A DNA stretch of 64,000 nucleotides from Flammeovirga agarivorans (GCF_012641475.1 NZ_JABAIL010000005.1:496001-560000), one strand, 5' to 3'. Counted from the stretch's first letter, positions 20,320 to 29,630 are shown. A program made the numbers and translations. The notes: generated from the sequence alone by a model not told the origin.

Positions 20320-22116
20320 ATGAAATATAAATTATACTATTACACCTTCCTGTTATTATTTTGTACGTTATTTTCAACATCTATAATTAAAGCACAAGAT
20401 TGTTCTGAAACTCTATCAGGCAATGTGAACTCAAATATTACTCAAACAGATTATTGTTATAAATCTGGAGGTAATGAAAGTCTTATTGCGAATGGAACAG
20501 ATATTACTTGGACTGTTGGTGATGGAACGAACGAAGCAACCGTTAATATAGACTATACATCTTTACAGCTAACGGGTGATTCAATTGAAGTGAATAGCCA
20601 ATATGTACCACAACATGGGGTTCACCTTATAGTAGAGAGTAATGCTACAGTTATTATTGAAGGTGATTTAATTTTAAACAACCTATCAAAGATAACAGTG
20701 AAAAATGGTGGTTTACTTTATGTAAAGGGAAATCTATTTACTCAACATGATACCTTTGAAGAGACTTCTGGTATCACACTTACTGTTAACACAGGAGGAA
20801 CACTTACTGTAGTTGGTAACGCTACATTATATTATATTTTAGGATATATTGATGGTAACTTTAATGTATTAGGGACATCAAGTAGTGAACAAATAGACCA
20901 GGTTGGAGTGAATCAATTAAGTGGTTGGAGAACAATTGTATTTTGGGCTAATATTCTTGTCTTTGGTGGTGCTCTAAATGACTATTTAGCATATTTAGAT
21001 GATTTAATTGCAGATTTAGAATTGGCTATTGATAATAATGTAAATATCGATGATGATATCACAAATATTTCAAATGACCCATTCTCAGCTAATTTAGTCA
21101 TTAATAATTTTCCATCTGTTGCCAATAATGCCAAATTTTTTGATGATGGATTTTCAACTGAGTCCTTAAGAATTTTTACAGATGCCGATTTAGAAAACAT
21201 CACCTTAGATGATCCTTTATCTTTAGCTGATAAGCAGATTTCAATTACAGGACATGTGGATATTGAAGGTTCACACTTAAGTGGACACCAAGAAGCAATT
21301 AATGTTACTTCTTTGGATGGTTTTAAATATGTTTTAAAAAATATAGTTTGGTCTCTGCCTTCAAATGTACAATCAGCGTTGATTGCTTATAAAAATGATG
21401 AGGCAGATGAGACAGAAAAAGAAACACTTTACAATTATTTTACAGCAGACCCTCAGGTAACAATTACGATTACTGATGTGGGTAGTGGTTCTAGAATGAT
21501 GAGTAATGCTAGAGTATTAAATGATGGGGGAGATGTAACAATTAATGTAGGCATACCAGGAGATTTACCTGTTGAATTGATATCGTTTACTGCTGAAGCT
21601 GTTAATGATGACGTTGAAATAAATTGGGAAACAGCTTCTGAATTTAATGCTGATTATTTCCTAGTGCAAAAATCTATTGATAATAAAAATTGGGAGACAA
21701 TTCATAAAGTATCAGCTCAAGGTACTACAAATGTGTCTACAAGTTATGAATATACTGATATTGCAGTGGCAGAATCTGCGTATTATCGATTACACCAGTT
21801 TGACTTTGATGGTAGGTCAGAAATATTTGGTCCAATTAAAGTGAATGCTGTTTCTAATATTTTAGCAGACTTTTTGGTTTACCCTAATCATAACCAAAAA
21901 GGAGAAAAAGTAAATTTTGAATTTTCAAGGCAAATATCTTTAGATGAATACTACGTTCTAAATATATTAAATATTAAAGGCGAACTTATTATGTCTAAAG
22001 AATTTAACAAACAGATAGGATCAATCACATTACCAGAAGATATCAATACAGGTATGTATTTATTACAATTTAATTTTGGTAGAGATAAGGTGATAAAGAA
22101 GATAGTAGTGCAATAA
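20320..22116 (+). CDS. T9SS-secreted beta-solenoid-like surface protein (paralog 2)
   Basis: A 598-residue exported protein. The signal peptide covers about residues 1-26 (...STSIIKA-QDC). A beta-solenoid-like stretch at about 100-190 has VIIEGDLILNNLSKITVKNG and GLLYVKGNLF, matching paralogs 1 and 3. A middle region contains a helical insert (DYLAYLDDLIADLELAIDN) and a segment resembling the one in paralog 3. A fibronectin-III-like module starts at LPVELISFTAEA (about 415), followed by a C-terminal type A sorting domain ending NTGMYLLQFNFGRDKVIKKI. It is probably exported by T9SS and attached to or released from the surface. No enzyme motif was found. Confidence 0.85.
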   Translation: MKYKLYYYTFLLLFCTLFSTSIIKAQDCSETLSGNVNSNITQTDYCYKSGGNESLIANGTDITWTVGDGTNEATVNIDYTSLQLTGDSIEVNSQYVPQHGVHLIVESNATVIIEGDLILNNLSKITVKNGGLLYVKGNLFTQHDTFEETSGITLTVNTGGTLTVVGNATLYYILGYIDGNFNVLGTSSSEQIDQVGVNQLSGWRTIVFWANILVFGGALNDYLAYLDDLIADLELAIDNNVNIDDDITNISNDPFSANLVINNFPSVANNAKFFDDGFSTESLRIFTDADLENITLDDPLSLADKQISITGHVDIEGSHLSGHQEAINVTSLDGFKYVLKNIVWSLPSNVQSALIAYKNDEADETEKETLYNYFTADPQVTITITDVGSGSRMMSNARVLNDGGDVTINVGIPGDLPVELISFTAEAVNDDVEINWETASEFNADYFLVQKSIDNKNWETIHKVSAQGTTNVSTSYEYTDIAVAESAYYRLHQFDFDGRSEIFGPIKVNAVSNILADFLVYPNHNQKGEKVNFEFSRQISLDEYYVLNILNIKGELIMSKEFNKQIGSITLPEDINTGMYLLQFNFGRDKVIKKIVVQ

Positions 22117-22146
22117 TCAATTTCTATAGTATAGCAAATAACATAA

Positions 22147-22181
22147 AACAGGGCCATCGCTTTAAAAGTGATGGCCCTGTT
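22147..22181. terminator. Bidirectional terminator between paralog 2 and the LRR lipoprotein
   Basis: Stem ACAGGGCCATCGCTTT / AAAGTGATGGCCCTGT with one G-T wobble and a very short loop, between convergent genes. T-rich flanks lie on the plus side. Confidence 0.85.
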
Positions 22182-22211
22182 ATTATATATGAAAGTGGTT
22201 ACTTTCCTACT

Positions 22212-24458
22212 TTAAAGAATAAAAGAGAAACTCGAATATAACGGCAACTGTTTGATTTCTTCAGGGAAGTCGTCATCATTAAAACTGTTATTTCCTAGAT
22301 TTAGAAAGTTTAAGGTTAATATATTACCGAATTTTACAGGAATATCTCCCGATAGATTATTGTCATTAACGATAAAGAATGACAGCTTACTAAGCAAATC
22401 AATATCTTGAGGTATTACTCCTTCTAAATTATTAAGAGGTAAGAAGACTGTAGTTAATTCTGATAAATAAATAAACTCATTAGGTATTTCTCCATTGATA
22501 TTGTTATTGTAGATAGCAATACTAACAACTCGTCCTTCATCATTAGTATCAACACCATACCATTCACTTAATGGTAAATCACTACCCCAATTTTCATTAT
22601 TAGTCCAGTTTTCACCATTGGTAGACTCATAGAATAACATTAGAATATCTCTATCAGTTAGAGCAGATGGGTCTAGAGGCTTCTCATAAGTTGCGACAAA
22701 GTTTACATCGAAGCCGTCTCCTGTATTAGATCCATTATCAACGATTTTAATCCAAGAAACTTCAATTCCTTCTGGAAGGTCTCCTGCTAAATGGAATTCA
22801 TTATTAGCGATATAAGCATCACCAATTTTTACCCAATCATCAGAGTCTTCTAAACCATCTTCATAATATCTACCATTGTAAGATGCATGAACATAAACTG
22901 CCGCTTTTTCTTGATAGGCATCCCATGCTTCCATTACATCTTCATAGTAAGGTTTTTTACCCCATGATGTTTCTACTACTTGTAAAGTTGTTTCATCCGT
23001 AACAGTAACCTTGTTGGGTAATTGCATTAACACATAGCCATCTTCTCCACCAAGTGAAACAAATTTGCTTGCATTTTTTCTGAAGTCAGCTAAATCGGCA
23101 TTAGCTGAGTTCTGACGAGACTCCTTAGAAACATTATAGTTGTCATGAGACAGATCTTTAACTCCATAGTTGAAGTTATGAGGACGGTATAACTTTACTT
23201 CAGCATATTGATATCCGTCCAATTCACCTCTAAACCATTGATCGTAATATTCACCATCAATTTCTCTAGAGTTTTGTGAAGGATCTGTAGTGTTAAAAGA
23301 GTTCTTATCAAAAGCTTGAGTAGAGGCCATATCCCCCCAATTATGATAAAGCGTATTGATCTCTTCACCGCTTTCATTTAAGATGATCATTTTTACATCA
23401 TCTTTTACCACCTTACCATTTAAAGTTCTTAGTTGTAAATACTCAGAAAAGTGATGTGAGGTAAATACCATATTATCACCAGTTAGGGCAGCTCCTGTTA
23501 CTCTACCTCCCATTTTTTCGGCGATTTTAGTATTTAAACCTCCAAAGATAGAACCAGCATTGAACTCTACTTTTAGATCATCCCAATCCCAATCCATGTT
23601 GTTAAGATAAATAGCTGTACCGCCTTTCCATTGAGAGAAAGAGATCAGTCTTTGTTCTTCGAAACCATCTGTTTCAGAAGAGTTTTGTGTGAATAAGATA
23701 TCACCCCCTTGGAATTTCACTTTATTCAGTGCCTGAATCTCATTTTCTTCGAAGTAAGTATCATCTTCAAAGAATTGTTCGTCTTCTGAGCCTTCTACAG
23801 CAATATTTCCTGAGAATTGGAACTTTACAACATTTACCCATACTTGTCCTGAGTATTTTGTTCCTTGTAGAAAAGGATCTTTGTCATTCCAAATGTCTGA
23901 TCCTCCATTTTTAGCAGGCCCCCAATCGGCTACTACTTTGTAAAACCCAGATTTTCCGGCAATAAATAAATATCCATCTTGATCGACATCGACTTGAGTA
24001 ATCTTACCTCTAAATCTGTATTTCGAAATATTCGCTTTCATTTCTTGTTGTGTCACTTTAGGATTATATGCGAATAGCTGAATTTCTCTTACTTTTTTAG
24101 TAGCAATTTCTACCAAGTAGATTTTCTTTTTTCTACTAACAACTACTGTGATATAGTCGTTTTTTGGACTAATACACATGTGGCCACCTCTTGGGATGGT
24201 AAAAGGGCGACCATTTTTTGTTAGCTTCATTTCCGTTAGATAGGCTTCATCTTCTAGGCCTTGGAAATCATAATCAATCTCATAAATAACAGAGCCTTTG
24301 TTCGTAGAGTTAAGGAGATAGAGTTGTTGGTTAAAAGGCATTCTGATATTAGAGGCTTCTTGTTCGTTTACAGGTTCATCAATTTGTTTATGACAAGAAG
24401 TAATAGATAGAGCAATGAGAATAAAAACAAAGTTTATTCTCCACAGTAGGTTTTTCAT
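22212..24458 (-). CDS. Surface lipoprotein with leucine-rich repeats
   Basis: About 748 residues from the ATG at 24458 (MKNLLWRINFVFILIALSIT). A lipobox ends at the cysteine in SITSC-HKQ, so the protein is an exported lipoprotein. Residues about 40-590 are beta-rich with repeated short strands (RGGHMCISPKNDYITVVVSR, DVDQDGYLFIAGKSGFYKV), perhaps a propeller, but no named family is recognised. The C-terminal 150 residues are a bacterial LRR domain with its usual cap (LFYESTNGENWTNNENWGSD, EWYGVDTNDEGRVVSI) and repeats such as NNNINGEIPNEF and NNLSGDIP. No T9SS tail is present. It is convergent with paralog 2 and divergent from paralog 3. Confidence 0.82.
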   Translation of the reverse strand: MKNLLWRINFVFILIALSITSCHKQIDEPVNEQEASNIRMPFNQQLYLLNSTNKGSVIYEIDYDFQGLEDEAYLTEMKLTKNGRPFTIPRGGHMCISPKNDYITVVVSRKKKIYLVEIATKKVREIQLFAYNPKVTQQEMKANISKYRFRGKITQVDVDQDGYLFIAGKSGFYKVVADWGPAKNGGSDIWNDKDPFLQGTKYSGQVWVNVVKFQFSGNIAVEGSEDEQFFEDDTYFEENEIQALNKVKFQGGDILFTQNSSETDGFEEQRLISFSQWKGGTAIYLNNMDWDWDDLKVEFNAGSIFGGLNTKIAEKMGGRVTGAALTGDNMVFTSHHFSEYLQLRTLNGKVVKDDVKMIILNESGEEINTLYHNWGDMASTQAFDKNSFNTTDPSQNSREIDGEYYDQWFRGELDGYQYAEVKLYRPHNFNYGVKDLSHDNYNVSKESRQNSANADLADFRKNASKFVSLGGEDGYVLMQLPNKVTVTDETTLQVVETSWGKKPYYEDVMEAWDAYQEKAAVYVHASYNGRYYEDGLEDSDDWVKIGDAYIANNEFHLAGDLPEGIEVSWIKIVDNGSNTGDGFDVNFVATYEKPLDPSALTDRDILMLFYESTNGENWTNNENWGSDLPLSEWYGVDTNDEGRVVSIAIYNNNINGEIPNEFIYLSELTTVFLPLNNLEGVIPQDIDLLSKLSFFIVNDNNLSGDIPVKFGNILTLNFLNLGNNSFNDDDFPEEIKQLPLYSSFSFIL

Positions 24459-25030
24459 TTGAGTCAAGTAATTAATTTAGATTGAATGAAGAACAATTTT
24501 AGATTTAATCGCAAGTACGAAGCATGTTAGTTTTTGTCGCTTTTTTTAATTGATAGGATAGCAATGTACTTGCAGTTGTCGTATTAATTGTCGCCCAAAG
24601 TAAGTTAAACTTTTTAACAACTTCAAATAAATAAAGAATTCAAATTGAGTGATTTATGTTAGTTTGTTCAATGAATTGTTAGAAAAAGTCTATTTTTTGA
24701 AAAAAGTTCCCACTTGGAAAAATTTAACTTAATGTAAGCTTATAGGTGTTTCTGATAATAAATTCCTAGATAACGGATCTATGCGCACATTTTTCTTATA
24801 AAACTAAGATTAATACAAGTAAGGTTAACGGTATTATTATAATCCTTAAGTGGAAATATCAATTCTTTACTATCTGTTATACTACCTAAAATATTGTCTT
24901 TTTAACCTATCATAAAAGTATCCGTAATTGAAATTAAACCTAACCCAAAACCAAATATCTATCTTTTATAGGTTTTATGTTACTGTATTATTTTTTAAGC
25001 GTGACTGCTTTTGCGATTAACTGAAGGACC
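24459..25030. other. Long AT-rich divergent intergenic region
   Basis: A 572-base gene-free stretch between the divergent LRR lipoprotein and T9SS paralog 3 genes. No RNA gene, repeat or open frame of note is seen. TGCTTTTG at 25006-25013 is one base off the TAnnTTTG -7 consensus and is placed to serve the gene starting at 25031. The length suggests regulated divergent promoters, but I see no clear operator. Confidence 0.5.
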
Positions 25031-26851
25031 ATGATTAGATTATCATTTTTATTCGTTTTACAATTTTATTGTATAAACCTGTTTGCTACGTGTATCTCGC
25101 CACAAGATTTAAATTCTGACATGACTATTAGTAATAACTGTAGTGTTGTGTCTTCAAGTGGATCTTTTAAAGCTAAAGATAGCCATAGAACTCTTACTTT
25201 GGATAACAATTTTAGGTATGATGTTAATGGTAGTTTGACATTAACGGGGGATACCAAAAATGGTATCAGATTGTATGGAACAAACTTAGTAGTGAAAGAC
25301 GGGGCAATTTTTTCAGTGAATGGAAATTTGATGCTGACGAACTATTCTACAATAAAAGTCGAAGCTGGAGGAATGTTAATTGTCAAAGGAGATCTAACCA
25401 TTGGTGATAGTGACTCTGAAAATTCTGTTGATTCCAAAATTACTATTGAAGGCAATGGTGAAATCCATATTAGTGGCAATGCTAACCTCAATTATTCAAC
25501 GGTTGATTTAAATGATAAAATGTATGTTTCTGGTACTTTGAGTATATCAGAAATCACAACTACAGAAATAGATAATGCGATTTCTTTTTGGCAAGGACTA
25601 AAAAGTTCTTTTTTAGGATTTATCCCCATACTAAATACTATTTTTCAGAATCAAATTGATAAAAACACTGCGTTAAAGAATGATATAGAAAACTACGAGC
25701 AAATTAAAAATGGAGGTGAAGAACTTAAAAGTAACAACACTTTAAGTAATGGCCCTTTTGGGAGTTTAGCATTAGATTTAGGAGCATCTGGAAGTAACGC
25801 TATCGGTGTTTCTGTAAATCTATGGGACAATTCACAATTGGATGGTCGAGAAAGCGATGCAGATCTAATTAGAGTTTCACTTTTGCCGTCTATTACTGTT
25901 AATTCAGCTTCGGGTTGGTATGGGAAATATTTAAAAGTAACGACTACAGGATTCCAGGAAAATGAAATTGTGATGAGTGATCAATCAAATGCATTGACTT
26001 CTTTAGAGGATATTCAAAGTATCTTACAATCCATAAAATGGAAAGTAATAGATTCTGATGCGAAACTTGGTTTAGATAGATACCATGATAATGGTAATAA
26101 AAACCATATGGAAAATGAGGATAAACTAAAACTATTAAATTACCTCAGTGCTGAAAGGACGATAACATTATCATTTGTAGATTCAAAAGAAGGCATTAGT
26201 TATACTAATAAATTTAGTCATGGTAGAGTAAAGGCAATTGAAAGTGTTGATCAGATTAGTATCACAAATAATACAGATGACCTTCCTATTGTACTTTCTT
26301 ATTTCTCGGTATCGAAAGACGGTAGTCAGGTAGTTTTAGATTGGACAACTGCCCAAGAAATTAATAATGATTATTTTGAGATTCATAGATCCACCGATCA
26401 ACAAAATTGGGAAATAATAGGGGTTGTTTCTGCCGAAGGGGGCAATAGTAATTATGCCATAGATTATAGCTTTTATGATGATTCGCCACTAGCTAGTGCT
26501 TATTATCGATTAGTTCAATATGATTTTGATGGTCAAAATGAATCTTTTGGTCCTATTCAAATGAAATTCTCACCAACCTTTACAAAGTTAGAATCGAAAA
26601 TTTTCCCTAATAAAATAAGACGTAACGAATCTTCTCAGATCTCTATTGAAGGTGCCTTAAAAGGAAGTAATATATCTATCGAAATATTTAACCAACAAGG
26701 GTTGTTAATCGATAGAAACCAGATAGAGAATACTAATGCAGAAGTAGTTCTTCAACCGTTTGACTTGCCACTTCATTTACCTACAGGGATGTATTTTGTT
26801 GTAGTAAAGTCAGGACGAAATATTTCTAGAAATAAAATAGTTTTAGAGTAG
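25031..26851 (+). CDS. T9SS-secreted beta-solenoid-like surface protein (paralog 3)
   Basis: A 606-residue exported protein. The signal peptide covers about residues 1-19 (...INLFA-TCIS). The solenoid-like stretch at about 75-180 has LVVKDGAIFSVNGNLMLTNY and GGMLIVKGDLTIGD. A helical insert follows (ISFWQGLKSSFLGFIPILN), then a beta region ending near the fibronectin-III-like module that opens LPIVLSYFSVSKDG (about 420) and contains SAYYRLVQYDFDGQNESFGP. The C-terminal type A sorting domain ends LPTGMYFVVVKSGRNISRNK. The order of parts is as in paralog 2, so the two are closest in plan. Function unknown; likely a surface or matrix protein. Confidence 0.85.
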   Translation: MIRLSFLFVLQFYCINLFATCISPQDLNSDMTISNNCSVVSSSGSFKAKDSHRTLTLDNNFRYDVNGSLTLTGDTKNGIRLYGTNLVVKDGAIFSVNGNLMLTNYSTIKVEAGGMLIVKGDLTIGDSDSENSVDSKITIEGNGEIHISGNANLNYSTVDLNDKMYVSGTLSISEITTTEIDNAISFWQGLKSSFLGFIPILNTIFQNQIDKNTALKNDIENYEQIKNGGEELKSNNTLSNGPFGSLALDLGASGSNAIGVSVNLWDNSQLDGRESDADLIRVSLLPSITVNSASGWYGKYLKVTTTGFQENEIVMSDQSNALTSLEDIQSILQSIKWKVIDSDAKLGLDRYHDNGNKNHMENEDKLKLLNYLSAERTITLSFVDSKEGISYTNKFSHGRVKAIESVDQISITNNTDDLPIVLSYFSVSKDGSQVVLDWTTAQEINNDYFEIHRSTDQQNWEIIGVVSAEGGNSNYAIDYSFYDDSPLASAYYRLVQYDFDGQNESFGPIQMKFSPTFTKLESKIFPNKIRRNESSQISIEGALKGSNISIEIFNQQGLLIDRNQIENTNAEVVLQPFDLPLHLPTGMYFVVVKSGRNISRNKIVLE

Positions 26852-26862
26852 CTCTAATAAAA

Positions 26863-26897
26863 AAGCATCACCGATTTATTATCAGTGATGCTTGTAT
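26863..26897. terminator. Bidirectional terminator after paralog 3
   Basis: Stem AAGCATCACCGAT / ATCAGTGATGCTT with one imperfect pair, between convergent genes and flanked by A and T runs. Confidence 0.8.
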
Positions 26898-26898
26898 T

Positions 26899-27762
26899 TT
26901 ATTCTTTACTTTTCCAAGCTTCAATAGGGAGGTCGGTAGCAATAATATCAACACCTAAATCCCAAGCAGCTCTGTATTCTGATGTTCTTTTTTCGATATT
27001 TTTTTCTTTATCGGTCGTATGGAAAGTCGCGTTGATACAGAATATGCCTTCCTTATGTAATTTTTCATAGAGTGTTTTATCATTGAGACGAGTTCCTGTA
27101 AAAGCAATCATTCTATTGAAAGGAATTCCTGATGCTTTTGCTTTCTCCCAATGTTCGTCGTTCATAATAGTTACACTAATCATTAAATCAGGTGCGAGTT
27201 GATGTACTAATTTTGCATCTTCCCAATTGTAAGTAATTACTGCCGCGTACTTTTCTACTTTTGCCTTTTTAATAGCCTCAACAACCATTTCAAAAGGAAC
27301 ACCTTTTTTTACATCAACGGTAAGTACGGCATAACCTTTAGAAGTCCATTTTAATACTTTTTCGAAGGAATCAAACTTGAACTTTGTCAGATTCCCATCA
27401 TCATCTTTTAGACGAATATCTTGTAACTCTTTCCAAGTATAATCTCTTACAGAGCCACTTCCTGTAGTTGTACGTCCTAGCTCGTTGTCATGCATTAAAA
27501 ACATTACGCTGTCTTTACTCATCTCAACATCTAATTCAATAACAGGAGCGTAAATACTTTTAACAAGATGTTTAAATGTAGGAATGCAGTTTTCTGGATA
27601 TCCAGGGTAAGGTCCACCTCTGTGTGCACTGACCAATTCTTTCGGGTTTTTCTTATAATCTAAGAATTGGTATAGATCTTCAATGGATTTGAAATTTAAT
27701 TTTTGTGCCTGAAGTTGAAATGCACCAAATAATAATGTGATAATGATAATGGAACGTTTCAC
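26899..27762 (-). CDS. Exported glycerophosphodiester phosphodiesterase family protein
   Basis: A 287-residue TIM-barrel phosphodiesterase of the GDPD family, which splits glycerophosphodiesters into an alcohol and glycerol 3-phosphate. The signal peptide covers about residues 1-19 (GAFQLQA-QK), so it acts in the periplasm. Catalytic and metal motifs are AHRGGPYPGYPENCIPTF (histidine, arginine and first glutamate), IELDVEMSKD (the second E-x-D site) and MHDNELGRTTTGSG (the second histidine). The start codon is GTG at 27762. It is transcribed alone, upstream of the RNase P RNA gene on the same strand order. Confidence 0.9.
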   Translation of the reverse strand: MKRSIIIITLLFGAFQLQAQKLNFKSIEDLYQFLDYKKNPKELVSAHRGGPYPGYPENCIPTFKHLVKSIYAPVIELDVEMSKDSVMFLMHDNELGRTTTGSGSVRDYTWKELQDIRLKDDDGNLTKFKFDSFEKVLKWTSKGYAVLTVDVKKGVPFEMVVEAIKKAKVEKYAAVITYNWEDAKLVHQLAPDLMISVTIMNDEHWEKAKASGIPFNRMIAFTGTRLNDKTLYEKLHKEGIFCINATFHTTDKEKNIEKRTSEYRAAWDLGVDIIATDLPIEAWKSKE

Positions 27763-27810
27763 GATATTGGTTTTGATAATGAATAATTCAATAAGGGAAA
27801 TAAAAGAAAA

Positions 27811-28203
27811 GCGTACGCCTATAAGCCGAGTTCTGTATCTCCATCACTATCTAAAAAAGAAAGTGATGTGATCCCTGTCATTTATCTAGACCTGCAATCA
27901 CTCACAGGTTCCATCGACCTACCCATCTTACTTGTTTCGAAAAACTATGAAGCGAGCAACTTCACTCCCGAAGGAAAGTAAGACCTATTTGGTCTTTCAT
28001 CTCACAAGGTTTACCATGCCATTTATGTCACCATAAACGCGGTGAGCTCTTACCTCACCATTTCACCCTTACCCGAAGGCGGTATACTTTCTGTTGCACT
28101 TTCTGTCATCCAAAAAAGGATGCCTTCCCGTTAGGAAGTGTGATGCTCTCTGATGCTCGGACTTTCCTCTTCAGTCAAGCTGAAGCGACAGAGCGGCGTA
28201 CGC
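27811..28203 (-). ncRNA. rnpB: RNase P RNA, bacterial class A
   Basis: On the minus strand the RNA begins GCGTACGCCGCTCT and soon shows GAGGAAAGTCCGAGC, the universal 5' conserved block. Further on it contains the P4 partner region ACAGAACTCGGCTTATAGGC near the 3' end, plus GGTAAGGGTGAAATGGTGAG and the T-loop-like ACAGAAAGTG block. The ends pair through the palindrome GCGTACGC (P1). The length of about 393 nucleotides is usual. The RNA processes the 5' ends of tRNAs. A TAATTTTG promoter element lies 7 bases upstream. Confidence 0.96.
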
Positions 28204-28209
28204 TGAGTG

Positions 28210-28217
28210 CAAAATTA
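28210..28217 (-). promoter_or_regulatory. Promoter -7 element of rnpB
   Basis: On the minus strand TAATTTTG fits TAnnTTTG exactly and is followed by CACTCAG and then the RNA's 5' end, a correct spacing for the transcription start. The TTTGCACTC string recurs at the tRNA-Lys and tRNA-Ser promoters. Confidence 0.75.
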
Positions 28218-28355
28218 GTAATTAGAAATTAGGATCTAGTAATTCGTAGAGATAATTAGGAAATAATTACAAGAGATGTGGAATAAAGAGCATTCATAAG
28301 GTGAGCTAAGGGATGATTTCAATGAAATAAGCTCTAGTGATCCAAATAATAGAAC

Positions 28356-28387
28356 ACAAAAAAGCCTTAACATTTCTGCTAAGGCTT
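28356..28387 (-). terminator. Terminator of the tRNA-Asn operon
   Basis: On the minus strand the stem TAAGGCTT/AAGCCTTA region (AATAAGCCTTAG ... TTAAGGCTTTTTT) ends in a T run, a few bases after the last tRNA-Asn. Confidence 0.85.
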
Positions 28388-28391
28388 ATTG

Positions 28392-28465
28392 CTCCTCTTC
28401 TTGGACTCGAACCAAGGACCCTCTGATTAACAGTCAGATGCTCTAACCAACTGAGCTAAAGAGGA
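28392..28465 (-). tRNA. tRNA-Asn (GTT), copy 3 of 3
   Basis: Full cloverleaf on the minus strand: acceptor TCCTCTT/AAGAGGA, anticodon arm TCTGA-CTGTTAA-TCAGA with anticodon GTT, and T arm GGTTCGAGTCC. The discriminator is G and CCA is not encoded. It is the promoter-distal copy. Confidence 0.96.
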
Positions 28466-28494
28466 AGATATTCTTCCAAATATGTAATTTGTTG

Positions 28495-28568
28495 CTCTCC
28501 TTCTTGGACTCGAACCAAGGACCCTCTGATTAACAGTCAGATGCTCTAACCAACTGAGCTAAAGGAGA
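28495..28568 (-). tRNA. tRNA-Asn (GTT), copy 2 of 3
   Basis: Same body as the flanking copies, but the acceptor stem is TCTCCTT/AAGGAGA. Two compensating changes keep every pair, so it is under selection as a functional tRNA. Discriminator G; CCA is not encoded. Confidence 0.96.
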
Positions 28569-28591
28569 ATGAATTTGAAAATAAGCTTTTG

Positions 28592-28665
28592 CTCCTCTTC
28601 TTGGACTCGAACCAAGGACCCTCTGATTAACAGTCAGATGCTCTAACCAACTGAGCTAAAGAGGA
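28592..28665 (-). tRNA. tRNA-Asn (GTT), copy 1 of 3
   Basis: Promoter-proximal copy, identical in sequence to copy 3 (acceptor TCCTCTT/AAGAGGA, anticodon GTT). It follows the TACTTTTG promoter element at 28715-28722. Confidence 0.96.
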
Positions 28666-28714
28666 AGATATTTCAAACTCTACTTTTTAGGAGTGTTTTT
28701 CCTTAAAAGCGATG

Positions 28715-28722
28715 CAAAAGTA
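28715..28722 (-). promoter_or_regulatory. Promoter -7 element of the tRNA-Asn operon
   Basis: On the minus strand TACTTTTG matches TAnnTTTG exactly, with a TTG 19 bases upstream (28742-28744). It lies about 50 bases before the first tRNA-Asn. Confidence 0.7.
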
Positions 28723-28809
28723 ATGTGAGAAATTTAATTTGCAAAATCATTTCAAAAATAAATTGCAAATTAAATTAAATGTTATTGAAAATCAGTCTAA
28801 AAAAAACTG

Positions 28810-29421
28810 CTATTTTTCTTGTTCAAAGTAGAATTCATTAATCTGCTGAATATAATCAAGCAGATCTTTACAGCCTTGTCGGGTTTCCGAAGAAGTAATT
28901 AACATAGGAGGGAATTCTTCCCAAGTTTGTTTTAACACTCTTTTGTATTGAGCAATCATTTTTGAAGCCTTTCCTTGTCCTAATTTATCTGCTTTTGTAA
29001 ATACAATACAGAAAGGAAGTCCATTTTCTCCCATCCATTGCATAAACGATAAATCATTTTGTAGAGGCTCATGTCTGATATCTACTAAAACGAAAGTATT
29101 TAATAAGTTTTGTCTTGTGGAAATGTAGTTTTTTACCATTCCCATAAACTTAGCTCGTTCTGTTTTGCTCACCTGAGCATATCCATATCCTGGTAAATCA
29201 CATAAGTACCATTCATCATTAATTAAAAAATGATTGATTAGCTGTGTTTTTCCTGGAGTAGAAGATGTTTTTGCAAGTTTGTTCTGTTTTGTCAATGCAT
29301 TTATAAGTGATGATTTCCCTACATTGGATCTACCAATAAAAGCATACTCTGGTCTATCAGGAGCAGGACATTTAGAAGCATCACTATTACTTACAACAAA
29401 AACGGCCTCTTTGATTTTCAT
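28810..29421 (-). CDS. engB: Ribosome biogenesis GTPase EngB/YsxC/YihA
   Basis: A 203-residue TRAFAC GTPase that assists assembly of the 50S ribosomal subunit. G motifs in order are GRSNVGKSSLINAL (P-loop, about residues 30-43), a switch I threonine in SSTPGKTQLINHF, DLPGYGYAQVSK (G3), VFTKADKLGQGK (G4) and ITSSETRQGCKDLL (G5). The YGYA after DLPG is typical of EngB. A TACCTTTG element lies 28 bases upstream on the minus strand. It is divergent from fabD. Confidence 0.95.
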   Translation of the reverse strand: MKIKEAVFVVSNSDASKCPAPDRPEYAFIGRSNVGKSSLINALTKQNKLAKTSSTPGKTQLINHFLINDEWYLCDLPGYGYAQVSKTERAKFMGMVKNYISTRQNLLNTFVLVDIRHEPLQNDLSFMQWMGENGLPFCIVFTKADKLGQGKASKMIAQYKRVLKQTWEEFPPMLITSSETRQGCKDLLDYIQQINEFYFEQEK

Positions 29422-29448
29422 AAACTCATTAAAATTTTTTGTGATTCA

Positions 29449-29456
29449 CAAAGGTA
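29449..29456 (-). promoter_or_regulatory. Promoter -7 element of engB
   Basis: On the minus strand TACCTTTG matches TAnnTTTG exactly, 27 bases before the engB start. Confidence 0.65.
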
Positions 29457-29630
29457 ATGAAGTACGAAGGAATAAATAATAAGTTCTTGTATAGAAGTAC
29501 GATAAGGATCGTTAATACAATAAAAAATCCACTTTTTATCTTCAATTGGTGCTAATAATATGCTGAAATCAATAAAAATCAACCTTGCTAAATGATAATA
29601 GTCAATTCTAAAGAGATCCTCAGAAAACTC

